Assembly: GCA_963727235.1 (NCBI GenBank)
Contig: CAVSFZ010000017.1
Span: 37,283 to 101,282 of the forward strand
DNA from: CAVPTL01 sp963727235
Lineage (GTDB): Bacteria > Actinomycetota > Thermoleophilia > Gaiellales > JAICJC01
DNA length: 64,000 bases
Direction: 5' to 3'
In this document: positions 1 through 18,841 of the stretch, one piece after another
How positions within the stretch are numbered: the first letter of the stretch is position 1
Layout of the letters: the number at the start of each line of letters is the position of its first letter
Translations under genes and position numbers: made by a program
The notes under the pieces: model-generated
Told to the model about the DNA's origin: nothing
Databases searched by the model: none
The model's input: the letters and a program-made list of their open reading frames with translations, nothing else

Positions 1-764
1 AAGCCGAGTGTCGGCTTGCCCCAGGGCGTCACCGGATGGCTGCCCTTGTTCTTGCCTTCGCCGCCGCCGTGCGGATGATCGACGGGGTTCATCACAGTTC
101 CGCGCACCGTCGGGCGCTTGCCCTTCCAGCGCGAACGCCCAGCCTTGCCGCCGGACTCGATCTCGTGCGTGACGTTTCCGAGCTGGCCGACGGTCGCGCG
201 GCAGTTCTCGTCGACGCGACGCATCTCCCCCGACGGCAGTCGCAGCAGCGCCTTCCCGCCCTCGCGGGCGACCAGCTGGGCCGAGCCGCCGGCAGAGCGC
301 ACCATCTTGCCGCCCTGGCCGGGCCGCAGCTCGACGTTGTGGACGGTGGTGCCGGTGGGCATGCTGGAAAGCGGCAGCGCGTTTCCAGGGCGGATGTCGA
401 CGTTCGGGCCGGACTCGACCTTGGCGCCCACCCGCAGCCTCAGCGGCGCCAGGATGTAGCGCTTCTCACCGTCGGCGTAATGCAGAAGCGCGATCCGCGA
501 CGACCTGTTGGGGTCGTACTCGATCGAGTGCACCTTGGCGGGAATCCCGTCCTTGGTGCGCTTGAAATCGATCAGGCGATACCGGCGCTTGTGGCCGCCG
601 CCGCGATGGCGCGTGGTGATGCGGCCGTTGACGTTCCGACCACCGTGCTTGTGCAGCGGCGCGAGCAGCGTCTTCTCGGGCTCGGACTTGGTGATCTCTG
701 AGAAGTCCGAGACCGTCATGAACCGACGCCCCGGCGATGTTGGTTTGAACTTTCTGACTGCCAT
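1..764 (-). CDS. rplB: 50S ribosomal protein L2, 3' end beyond window
   Basis: Reads from ATG at 764 leftwards off the window edge, giving about 254 of the usual 275 or so residues. L2 binds 23S rRNA at the peptidyl transferase region. Seen directly: the N-terminal MAVRKFKPTSPGRR, the GGGHKRRYR segment, and near the edge the conserved MNPVDHPHGGGEGKNKG loop containing the histidine tied to peptidyl transferase function. It follows rplW by only 5 bases, in the standard S10 operon order, so it is surely co-transcribed. The missing C-terminus is the basic tail only. Confidence 0.97.
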   Translation of the reverse strand, partial: MAVRKFKPTSPGRRFMTVSDFSEITKSEPEKTLLAPLHKHGGRNVNGRITTRHRGGGHKRRYRLIDFKRTKDGIPAKVHSIEYDPNRSSRIALLHYADGEKRYILAPLRLRVGAKVESGPNVDIRPGNALPLSSMPTGTTVHNVELRPGQGGKMVRSAGGSAQLVAREGGKALLRLPSGEMRRVDENCRATVGQLGNVTHEIESGGKAGRSRWKGKRPTVRGTVMNPVDHPHGGGEGKNKGSHPVTPWGKPTLG

Positions 765-769
765 CGCTC

Positions 770-1066
770 CTAGACCCCCGGTCCGAACGCTTCGATGGTC
801 TGGCCCTCGGCGATCGTGACGACCGCCTTCTTCCAGCCCGGACGCGTGCCCACGCTCATGCCGCGGCGCTTGGGCTTTGCTTGAACCTTGATGATGTTGA
901 CCGCGATCACGTCGACGCCGAAGACCTCTTCGACGGCCTGCCGCACCTGGGTCTTGTGCGCCGTTGCGAGCACCTTGAAGGTGTATTTGCGGCGCTCGGC
1001 GATGAGCCCGTAGCTCTTCTCCGAGACGACCGGCGCGACCAACACACTGCGAGCCTCACCGTTCAC
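770..1066 (-). CDS. rplW: 50S ribosomal protein L23
   Basis: A 98-residue L23, the ribosomal protein at the polypeptide exit tunnel that docks trigger factor and SRP. It contains the family hallmarks VSEKSYGL near the N-terminus, YTFKV, and the C-terminal VNIIKVQAKPKRRG stretch. I chose the GTG at 1066 because it overlaps the rplD stop as GTGA, a translational-coupling junction, and yields the normal family length; longer readings run through rplD in another frame. Confidence 0.95.
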   Translation of the reverse strand: MNGEARSVLVAPVVSEKSYGLIAERRKYTFKVLATAHKTQVRQAVEEVFGVDVIAVNIIKVQAKPKRRGMSVGTRPGWKKAVVTIAEGQTIEAFGPGV

Positions 1067-1680
1067 GTCGCGCTCCCTTCCAGCGCCTTCAGCGCGGACT
1101 TGGTGATGGCCAGCCGGCGCGCCCACACGACGTCTGCGACCTCGAGGCCGTTGACCTCGATCACGTGGGTTCGGTCGAGGTTGCGGAACGAGCGCGCGGC
1201 AGCGTCCTCCTCGGAGGTGACCACGACCACCAGCGGGCCGCGATCGTGCCAGTCGGCCACCAGCTCGGCTGCCTGCTTGGTCTTGGGCGCCTTGAAGGCA
1301 GCGCCGTCGAGAGCCGCCAAGGTGCCTCCGGCAGCGTGTGCCGAGAGGGCGATTTGCAGGGCTTTCTGATGCGCCTTGCGATTGACCTTGCCGGTGTAGT
1401 TGCGCGGGCTGGGGCCGAACACCACGCCACCGCCGGTCCATTGCGGCGCGCGCGTGGTACCGGCGCGCGCTCGGCCGGTGCCCTTCTGGCGCCACGGCTT
1501 GGAACGACCGCCGGCAACCATGCCGCGGGTCTTGGTCGCGTGCGTGCCCTGGCGGCGGGCGGCCAGCTCGGCGCGCACGACCTCGTGCACCAGACTGTCG
1601 TTGCGCTCGGCTCCGAATGTCCCCGGATCGAGCTTGGCCTTGGTGGTGGCGCCCAGCACGGGCGCGTTCAGCGCGGCCAT
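1063..1680 (-). CDS. rplD: 50S ribosomal protein L4
   Basis: A 205-residue L4 with the typical GGRSKPWRQKGTGRARAG loop (the extended tunnel-wall loop) and the GPSPRNYTGKVNRKA segment. The ATG start at 1680 overlaps the rplC stop by one base and the stop overlaps the rplW start, so rplC-rplD-rplW are tightly coupled. Length and motifs are ordinary for actinobacteria. In some bacteria L4 autoregulates the S10 operon, but no leader for this can be judged here. Confidence 0.96.
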   Translation of the reverse strand: MAALNAPVLGATTKAKLDPGTFGAERNDSLVHEVVRAELAARRQGTHATKTRGMVAGGRSKPWRQKGTGRARAGTTRAPQWTGGGVVFGPSPRNYTGKVNRKAHQKALQIALSAHAAGGTLAALDGAAFKAPKTKQAAELVADWHDRGPLVVVVTSEEDAAARSFRNLDRTHVIEVNGLEVADVVWARRLAITKSALKALEGSAT

Positions 1681-2312
1681 CAGGAATCGCTCCTGATCTC
1701 GACCACGCCGCCGACCGCGCCGGGAACGGCGCCCTTGATCAGCAGCAGATTCTTCTCGGCGTCGACCTCAACCACCGACAGGCCGCGCTGGGTAACGCGC
1801 TCGTGGCCCATGTGGCCCGCCATCTTCATGCCCTTGAACACCCGCGCGGGATAGGCGGCAGCGCCGATCGATCCGGGAGCGCGCACGTTGTGCGAACCGT
1901 GGGACACGGGGCCGCGATGGAAGCGGTGGCGCTTGATGGTGCCGGCGAAGCCCTTACCCTTGGACGTCCCCGAGACCTTGACCTTGTCGCCGACCTCGAA
2001 CGCTTCCACCGTCACGCTCTCACCGACGGCGAATCCCTCCACTCCGCGCAGCTCGACCAGATGCTTGTGCGGGCCGACGCCGGCGGTCGCCAAGTGGCCG
2101 GTCTCGGGCTTGCTGAGCTTGCGCGGCTTGACCTCGCCGTAGGCGATCTGGACGGCCGTATAGCCGTCGACGTCCTGGGTGCGCACGGCCGCGACCGGGC
2201 ACGGCCCCGCCTCGATCACCGTGACAGGAGTCACCCGCCCGGATTCCTCGTCGAACAGCTGGGTCATCCCGAGCTTGGTACCGATGATGCCTTTTGAAGC
2301 AAACTGGGCCAT
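1680..2312 (-). CDS. rplC: 50S ribosomal protein L3
   Basis: A 210-residue L3 beginning MAQFASKGIIGTKLGMTQLF, the family's standard N-terminus, which fixes the ATG at 2312 rather than an upstream in-frame start that would enter rpsJ. The conserved centre with KGKGFAGTIKRH and HRGPVSHGSHN (residues about 125-150) lines the peptidyl transferase centre and carries the glutamine/histidine methylation neighbourhood in other bacteria. It starts 5 bases after the rpsJ stop. Confidence 0.96.
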   Translation of the reverse strand: MAQFASKGIIGTKLGMTQLFDEESGRVTPVTVIEAGPCPVAAVRTQDVDGYTAVQIAYGEVKPRKLSKPETGHLATAGVGPHKHLVELRGVEGFAVGESVTVEAFEVGDKVKVSGTSKGKGFAGTIKRHRFHRGPVSHGSHNVRAPGSIGAAAYPARVFKGMKMAGHMGHERVTQRGLSVVEVDAEKNLLLIKGAVPGAVGGVVEIRSDS

Positions 2313-2316
2313 CGCG

Positions 2317-2625
2317 CTACAGCTTGATCTCGATGTCGACACCGGCCGGCAGATCGAGCCGCATCAGCGAATCGACCGTCTTGGGTGTCGGTTGATGGAT
2401 GTCGATCAACCGCTTGTGCGTGCGGATCTCGAAGTGCTCACGTGAATCCTTGTCCTTGAAGGGACCGCGGATCACGCAGTACACGTTCTTTTCGGTTGGG
2501 AGGGGCACAGGGCCCGACACCGAAGCGCCGGACCGCTGGGCCGTCTCCACGATCGAGCGAGCCGACAGGTCGACCTGAGTATGGTCGTAGCCTTTCAGGC
2601 GTATGCGGATCTTTTGAGCTGCCAC
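2317..2625 (-). CDS. rpsJ: 30S ribosomal protein S10 (NusE)
   Basis: A 102-residue S10 starting at GTG (MAAQKIRIRLKGYDH). S10 works both in the 30S head and, as NusE, in transcription antitermination with NusB and NusG. The segments VSGPVPLPTEK and HFEIRTHKRLIDI are characteristic. It lies 34 bases downstream of tuf with no obvious terminator between, so the str and S10 gene groups appear to be one transcription unit, as in many actinobacteria. Confidence 0.96.
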   Translation of the reverse strand: MAAQKIRIRLKGYDHTQVDLSARSIVETAQRSGASVSGPVPLPTEKNVYCVIRGPFKDKDSREHFEIRTHKRLIDIHQPTPKTVDSLMRLDLPAGVDIEIKL

Positions 2626-2659
2626 AGTTTCAGTCGTTCCCGTCGATCGTTTACGAGGT

Positions 2660-3850
<1,191 letters not shown>

Positions 3851-3861
3851 TCGGGTCTCCT

Positions 3862-5970
<2,109 letters not shown>

Positions 5971-5983
5971 GATTCCTCTACTC

Positions 5984-6454
5984 CTACCAGCGATAGTGCG
6001 CAAAGGCCTTGTTGGCCTGCGCCATCCGGTACATGTCGTCCTTTTTCTTGAACGCGCCGCCCTGCTGGTTGGTGGCATCGAGAATCTCACCTGCGAGCTT
6101 CTCGTAAGACTCCTTCTCGCGGCGCTGCCGTGCGAACTGGATCAACCAGCGCACTGCCAGCGTCCGGGCGCGGCGCTGCGGCACCTCGATCGGCACCTGG
6201 TAGTTGGCACCGCCAACCCTGCGTGACCGAACCTCGAGCACCGGGGTAACCGACTTGACCGCGCGCTCGAGCACCTCGACGGGGCTCTGGCCGGTCTTCT
6301 CGCCGACCGACTCCAATGCGCGGTAGACGATCTGCTCGGCGGTCGACTTCTTGCCGTCCAGCATCACACGGTTGATCACCTGTGTGACCAGCGTTGAGTC
6401 GTACACCGGGTCGCGCAACAGGGAGCGCGGGGTGATTTCTGCTCGTCGAGGCAT
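5984..6454 (-). CDS. rpsG: 30S ribosomal protein S7
   Basis: A 156-residue S7, the primary 16S rRNA binder that nucleates assembly of the 30S head. It starts MPRRAEITPR, has the NRVMLDGKKSTAE segment, and ends near FAHYRW, all typical. It is separated from rpsL by 7 bases. In E. coli S7 represses the str operon through the rpsL-rpsG gap; a 7-base gap leaves no room for that structure here. Confidence 0.97.
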   Translation of the reverse strand: MPRRAEITPRSLLRDPVYDSTLVTQVINRVMLDGKKSTAEQIVYRALESVGEKTGQSPVEVLERAVKSVTPVLEVRSRRVGGANYQVPIEVPQRRARTLAVRWLIQFARQRREKESYEKLAGEILDATNQQGGAFKKKDDMYRMAQANKAFAHYRW

Positions 6455-6461
6455 GCTGCGA

Positions 6462-6836
6462 TCAGCCTCCGGCCTTCTTGGCGCCGTACTTGGAGCGCGC
6501 CTGGCGACGATCGCCGACGCCGGAGGTATCCAGCGCCGCGCGAATCACCTTGTACCGCACACCGGGCAGGTCCTTGACGCGGCCGCCACGGATCAGCACC
6601 ACCGAGTGCTCCTGCAGGTTGTGGCCGATGCCGGGGATGTACGCCGTCACTTCCATGTTGTTGGTGAGGCGGACGCGGCAGACCTTGCGCAGGGCGGAGT
6701 TCGGCTTCTTGGGCGTGATCGTGTAGACACGCGTGCACACACCCCGCTTTTGGGGTGCACCGCGCAGGGCGGGCGTCTTGGTCTTCGTGGACGCCTTGAC
6801 CCGGGGCTTGCGGACGAGCTGATTAATCGTGGGCAT
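6462..6836 (-). CDS. rpsL: 30S ribosomal protein S12
   Basis: A 124-residue S12, part of the decoding centre. MPTINQLVRK starts the protein and the conserved TPKKPNSALRK and GHNLQEHSVVLIRGGRVKDLPGV blocks are intact. The two lysines whose change commonly gives streptomycin resistance (in PKKPNS and RVKDLP) are both present, so the sequence predicts a normal streptomycin-sensitive form. It is the first gene of the str operon and lies behind a promoter at 6903-6930. Confidence 0.97.
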   Translation of the reverse strand: MPTINQLVRKPRVKASTKTKTPALRGAPQKRGVCTRVYTITPKKPNSALRKVCRVRLTNNMEVTAYIPGIGHNLQEHSVVLIRGGRVKDLPGVRYKVIRAALDTSGVGDRRQARSKYGAKKAGG

Positions 6837-6902
6837 GCGGTTTGCGAGAACTCTCTGTTAGGACGCAGAAAGACACGGGCCGGGTTCCGGCCGCGACGGG
6901 GA

Positions 6903-6930
6903 ACTCTATCACGGGAGAAGGGCCGTGCAA
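6903..6930 (-). promoter_or_regulatory. Putative sigma-70 promoter of the str operon
   Basis: Reading leftwards, TTGCAC (6930-6925) and TAGAGT (6908-6903) are separated by 16 bases and lie about 65 bases before the rpsL ATG. Both hexamers resemble housekeeping promoter consensus and the position suits the first gene of a long operon. It lies in the 126-base gap divergent from the GH9 gene. Prediction only. Confidence 0.5.
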
Positions 6931-6962
6931 GCCACATCGGAAAGGCTCTAGGCTGCGGCAGG

Positions 6963-8879
6963 ATGAGGCTCGCGCTCGTGTCGACAACTGCCCTGCTAAC
7001 GGCCGTATTCGTGGTCGGTGGCCCGGCCCTCGCTGTTGCTTCGGGCCCGCGCGCGGTGGTCCGGGTGAATCAGGTCGGATACCGCCCCGGAGACGCCAAA
7101 CGGGCGGTGCTGCTGTCCACCGTCTCTGAGGCCGGAGCCCGGTTTGCGGTCGTGAACGCGGCCGGAACAACGATCCTGCGGGGTCAGGCCGGCCGCGCGC
7201 TGCCGGCCTGGAGTGGCCGGTACCGGTTCGCGCGGGTGATCGACTTCAGCGCCGCGCGCGCTCCAGGTGGCGCCCATATCGCGGTCACCGGCCCCGCCCG
7301 GGCCTCCTCACCGCGGTTTCGGATCGAGACCAACGCCGCCCTGTACGCACCGCTGGTGCGAAACGCGGTGCGGTTCTACCAGTCCCAGCGGGACGGGCCG
7401 AACGTGATCGGAAGCGTGCTCGACCGGCAGCCGTCCCACGCCAACGACGCGCACGCGGCGGTCACCGGCGCGCCGGTGTACCGGTACGACTCGCTCACGG
7501 GCGATCCGCCGCTCCTGGGCGGAACGCACGACGTCTCCGGCGGGTGGTTCGACGCGGGTGACTACATCAAGCTGGTGCACACCACCAGCTACACCGAGGC
7601 GGTGCTCCTGACCGCCGTTCGGGAACATCCCCAGAAGCTCTCGCAGCCGAATCGGAACCTGCGAGCCGAGGCCCGCTTCGGGCTGGACTGGCTCAACAAG
7701 ATGTGGGACGACGCCGGCGGCACGCTCTACTACCAGGTGGGGATCGGCGACGGAAACGGGTGCGGCTCGATCTGCGGCGACCACGACATCTGGCGGCTGC
7801 CCCAGGTGGACGACACCTACGCCGGCAGCGATCCGCGGTTCAAGTACATCCGCAACCGCCCGGCGTTTCGGGCAGGTGCCGCCGGGCAGCTCGTCAGCCC
7901 CAACCTGGCGGGACGGCTGGCCGCCGACTTCGCGCTCTGTTATCAGGTGTACCGGGGCAGCAACCCCACCTTCGCCGCCGATTGCCTGCGCTCGGCCGAG
8001 CACGTGTTCGGGCTGGCGCGCACGTCGGGGATCCATCGGCTGCGCACCGCCTCGCCGTATGACTATTACCCGGAGACGCAGTGGCGCGACGACCTCGAGT
8101 ACGGGGCGGCGGAGTTGACCCTCGCGCTGCAGGCCGGCAATCTCCCGAGCGGCTTGGCCCATACCGACCCGCTGTACTACCTGCGGCGGGCAAGCCACTG
8201 GGCCGGGAAGTACATGGCATCCTCCGACCAGGACTCACTGAACCTGTACGACGTGTCGGGGATCGCGCACGGCGAGCTGGCCGATGCGATCGTCGCCGCC
8301 GGGCATCCCGCCGGGCTGGAGACGACGCGGGCAGCGCTGATCCGCAACCTGCGATCCAAGCTGGCTGCGGGCGTGTCCGAGTCTGCGTCCGACCCGTTCG
8401 GCTTCGGCGTCCAGTACGGGACGTGGGACGAGACGCCGCACGCGCTGGGGTACGCGTACGAGGCCGGCGAGTACGACCGGCTCACGCACACCAACACGTA
8501 CGAGGCGTTTGGCCGCCGCCAGGTGGATTGGGTGCTTGGGCGGAACGCGTGGGGGTCATCGTTCGTGGTGGGCGCCGGGCGGGTGTTCCCCAAGTGCATG
8601 CAGAGCCAGATCGCCAACCTGTCCGGCTCGCTCAACGGGCGGCCGCCGCTGCAGCTGGGAGCGACCGTCGACGGCCCCAACCCCGCCGACGTCTTCACCG
8701 ACCTGGGGCTACCGGGCGGAGCGCACAGTTGCCCGGCAGGAGGCACAAACCGCTTCCGGCCCTTCGACGCCCGCGGCGCCCGCTACATGGACGACGCGCG
8801 GGCCTGGCCGAGCGTCGAGCCGACGCTCGACTACACCGCGCTTGGCGTGCTGCTCTTCGCGAACCGCGCGCTTGGGTGA
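6963..8879 (+). CDS. Secreted glycoside hydrolase family 9 (cellulase-like)
   Basis: A 638-residue exported protein. A signal peptide spans about residues 1-27 (hydrophobic core then ALAVASG). A CelD_N-type Ig-like domain follows (RVNQVGYRPGDAKRAVLL), then an (alpha/alpha)6 GH9 domain: VSGGWFDAGDYIK carries the catalytic aspartates at about D197 and D200, and SVEPTLDYTA near the C-terminus supplies the general acid at about E619. GH9 members cleave beta-1,4-glucans; exact substrate is not decidable here. The ATG at 6963 starts the signal peptide; the open frame upstream runs antisense to rpsL-rpsG and is discarded. Its TGA stop lies inside a palindromic repeat. Confidence 0.88.
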   Translation: MRLALVSTTALLTAVFVVGGPALAVASGPRAVVRVNQVGYRPGDAKRAVLLSTVSEAGARFAVVNAAGTTILRGQAGRALPAWSGRYRFARVIDFSAARAPGGAHIAVTGPARASSPRFRIETNAALYAPLVRNAVRFYQSQRDGPNVIGSVLDRQPSHANDAHAAVTGAPVYRYDSLTGDPPLLGGTHDVSGGWFDAGDYIKLVHTTSYTEAVLLTAVREHPQKLSQPNRNLRAEARFGLDWLNKMWDDAGGTLYYQVGIGDGNGCGSICGDHDIWRLPQVDDTYAGSDPRFKYIRNRPAFRAGAAGQLVSPNLAGRLAADFALCYQVYRGSNPTFAADCLRSAEHVFGLARTSGIHRLRTASPYDYYPETQWRDDLEYGAAELTLALQAGNLPSGLAHTDPLYYLRRASHWAGKYMASSDQDSLNLYDVSGIAHGELADAIVAAGHPAGLETTRAALIRNLRSKLAAGVSESASDPFGFGVQYGTWDETPHALGYAYEAGEYDRLTHTNTYEAFGRRQVDWVLGRNAWGSSFVVGAGRVFPKCMQSQIANLSGSLNGRPPLQLGATVDGPNPADVFTDLGLPGGAHSCPAGGTNRFRPFDARGARYMDDARAWPSVEPTLDYTALGVLLFANRALG

Positions 8880-8907
8880 ATAATGGTGCCTGGCACCAAT
8901 TATTCAC
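8876..8907. repeat. Intergenic palindrome, AATT class, slightly imperfect
   Basis: Core GGTGCCTGGCACC centred on T8891, extended by TGAATAAT on the left and AATTATTCA on the right. One T is missing from the left arm compared with the perfect copy at 36648. The stop codon of the GH9 gene (8877-8879) is supplied by the repeat itself. First of eight copies found in the window. Confidence 0.9.
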
Positions 8908-9018
8908 CGCTTACGCCCAGTGGTGGTCACATTGCGGAAGGCGTGCCGGATGGACATGCCGGCGCACGTCCGATTTCGATCGTAGAGTCTCACAGCGGGC
9001 TGCGACAGCTCGCGACGG

Positions 9019-9204
9019 CTAGGAGCAACGACTGGACCGCCGCTTCAACTCCACCGTAGCGACGACCAGGAGGCCGCTAACGAGACCGAACGCAGCATCT
9101 CCATAGTCAGTCGTTCCAAACCACAGCCAGTTGATCGAGGTTGAGATCGCCACCCCACCCAGGGGGGCCACAACCCAACGCCACTTCGAGTCAAAGACAT
9201 TCAT
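9019..9204 (-). CDS. Small two-helix membrane protein, function unknown
   Basis: A 61-residue reading from ATG 9204 (MNVFDSKWRW) with two hydrophobic stretches, about residues 11-30 and 38-55, and a charged tail ending KRRSSRCS. It begins 28 bases after the stop of the secreted protein gene upstream, so the two probably form one transcript. No family recognised. A longer frame reaching upstream overlaps the neighbour and is less likely. Confidence 0.45.
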   Translation of the reverse strand: MNVFDSKWRWVVAPLGGVAISTSINWLWFGTTDYGDAAFGLVSGLLVVATVELKRRSSRCS

Positions 9205-9232
9205 GACGACCTCGGAACCCCCGGTGTTGGGG

Positions 9233-10174
9233 CTAGGCGCAATGGCTCGTCCAAGCTCGATCGAACTTGCCCCCGTAGTAGAAACTGAGATTAAGGCGAC
9301 AGTGTGGGTGGAAGTAGTGATCGACATACGTGCGAAGAAGTGCAACGACGCCCGCCGCCCCCGCCCCGCAGAGCACAGCGCCGGGGCCGAGTTCCATGCA
9401 GACAGCGGTTCCGACAACCACCGCAAGGGCGTACGATCCGTTCTTGAGAGCGACTTGGTCGAGTGGGGAGAGTTCCACAGTGAACGTCGTCCAGTGGAGG
9501 TGCACCGACGGGTCAGCTTTCACGGGGAACGCTGTCTGCGATGTGAAGTCAACCACCTGCACCACGGTGGTTCCGTTAACTTCGAAATGGGTCGGCACAG
9601 AGTTCCCATTTGCGTCCGTCGCCCACGGGGCGTCGATCTTCCCAAGTTCGTTCCCAGTCGGGTCGAAGAGGACAAGGCTTCCGTCCGCCTGTTGATCGAT
9701 CCGAGCGACATCGCCCGAGATCGGGAACGCATACCGCCGAGGTGCCGAGGCATCGTTGATGGACACGAGCGCACGCACTCCATCGGGGATCGCCTGAACG
9801 GCGAAGTCACTCGCGTCTGTCTGCCCGTCGTAAACGACCGTGCCTCCGACTTTGGTGGCAGATGCGTCGTCGGTGGGGAGTGAGAGGGACACCGATGTCC
9901 CGTCCCCGGATGCGGTCACCGCGTCGTCAGAATCCCGGGGAATCTCCAATGTCCCGCCGCCGACCGCAGCCGTGAAATCATCGGGCGTCGCCGAAACCGG
10001 GGCAGCCGCAACCCCACCCTGGTCAGCAACCGCGGCCGCAGTGTTCTCCTGGATCTCACGTGGACTGAGACCGGAAGTCTCCGCCACGGCTGAGCCGGGA
10101 ACCAACGCAACCAGCCCGACTCCAAGAAGAATCGGTAGTACGAGGAGCCGTGGGGACGAGCATTTGATAGGCAT
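9233..10174 (-). CDS. Secreted protein of unknown function
   Basis: A 313-residue protein with a clear signal peptide (MPIKCSSPRLLVLPILLGVG, cleavage probably after SAVA near residue 31). The mature part is rich in Asp, Thr and Val, with beta-strand-like repeats, then the segment QTAFPVKADPSVHLHW seen in many actinobacterial secreted proteins, and a C-terminal hydrophobic, glycine-rich stretch with several cysteines. No catalytic motif recognised. It lies between the rpoC end and the GH9 end, with the small membrane gene at 9204 just downstream. Confidence 0.65.
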   Translation of the reverse strand: MPIKCSSPRLLVLPILLGVGLVALVPGSAVAETSGLSPREIQENTAAAVADQGGVAAAPVSATPDDFTAAVGGGTLEIPRDSDDAVTASGDGTSVSLSLPTDDASATKVGGTVVYDGQTDASDFAVQAIPDGVRALVSINDASAPRRYAFPISGDVARIDQQADGSLVLFDPTGNELGKIDAPWATDANGNSVPTHFEVNGTTVVQVVDFTSQTAFPVKADPSVHLHWTTFTVELSPLDQVALKNGSYALAVVVGTAVCMELGPGAVLCGAGAAGVVALLRTYVDHYFHPHCRLNLSFYYGGKFDRAWTSHCA

Positions 10175-10283
10175 ACCCGTGACACTATCTTCAGACTCAA
10201 ATCACAGCAAGATCCTAGTGTAACAGTAGTGTGACAACACCTGTCAGGGTCCGTATGGCTCGCAAACGGCAGCCTTCTGCAAC

Positions 10284-10314
10284 GTGAATAACGGTGCCTG
10301 GCACCGTTATTCAG
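10284..10314. repeat. Intergenic palindrome, AAC/GTT class
   Basis: Perfect 14-base arms (10285-10298 and 10300-10313) around T10299: TGAATAAC then GGTGCC, centre T, GGCACC then GTTATTCA. One of three copies packed between rpoC and the secreted protein gene (gap 10175-10450). Nothing else recognisable was seen in that gap. Confidence 0.92.
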
Positions 10315-10374
10315 GTCGAGCGGTCGTGGCCATGGCAGGCGGTGGGGAGCGCTGCCCGGCGCCAGGGTGGAGCC

Positions 10375-10406
10375 TGAAGTAATTGGTGCCTGGCACCAAT
10401 TATTCA
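10375..10406. repeat. Intergenic palindrome, AATT class, one-base insertion
   Basis: Right arm matches the AATT class exactly (GGCACCAATTATTCA); the left arm has an extra G (TGAAGTAATTGGTGCC). It ends directly against the next palindrome, forming a tandem pair. Confidence 0.9.
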
Positions 10407-10444
10407 GGGGTGAATAACGGTGCCTGGCACCGTTATTCACCCCT
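10406..10444. repeat. Intergenic palindrome, AAC/GTT class, possible rpoC terminator
   Basis: Perfect 19-base arms (10406-10424 and 10426-10444): the core class sequence is extended by AGGGG on one side and its complement CCCCT on the other. It lies 6 bases past the rpoC stop in the direction of rpoC transcription, so the transcript would form a long hairpin. There is no T-run, so it is not a textbook intrinsic terminator. Confidence 0.9.
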
Positions 10445-10450
10445 TGCGTT

Positions 10451-14959
<4,509 letters not shown>

Positions 14960-15032
14960 CGGGGGACTCTCACTTTCCCTGGAATTGTGGTATCAGCAGT
15001 AGAGCTTCGAGATGTCGAGCGGAGGATCGGGG

Positions 15033-18650
<3,618 letters not shown>

Positions 18651-18813
18651 GGCGACGCCTCCCGCGGGGCATAAGTGGGTTAAAAAGGAACGATCCGGAC
18701 CAACGGCGCAACCACAAACCCTATCAGGGAGGGTCGATCCTCGCAAATGCGCACGGCTAAATCGGCCGCTTGCGGGAATTTTTGTGGTCTTCCGCAGCGA
18801 CGTGCCTTGGCCC

Positions 18814-18841
18814 ACTATACCCAGGATGTCGCCCAGGTCAA
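18814..18841 (-). promoter_or_regulatory. Putative rpoBC promoter
   Basis: Reading leftwards, TTGACC (18841-18836), 16 bases, TATAGT (18819-18814). This is close to housekeeping consensus and leaves a leader of roughly 160 bases before the rpoB TTG. The -35 element overlaps the stop codon of the upstream MFS gene (18838-18840), so rpoBC is driven independently of it. Prediction from sequence only. Confidence 0.6.

Noticed and set aside
6351..6962. N-terminal extension of the GH9 gene back through rpsL and rpsG
   Set aside because: The signal peptide clearly starts at ATG 6963; the extension is antisense to ribosomal genes.
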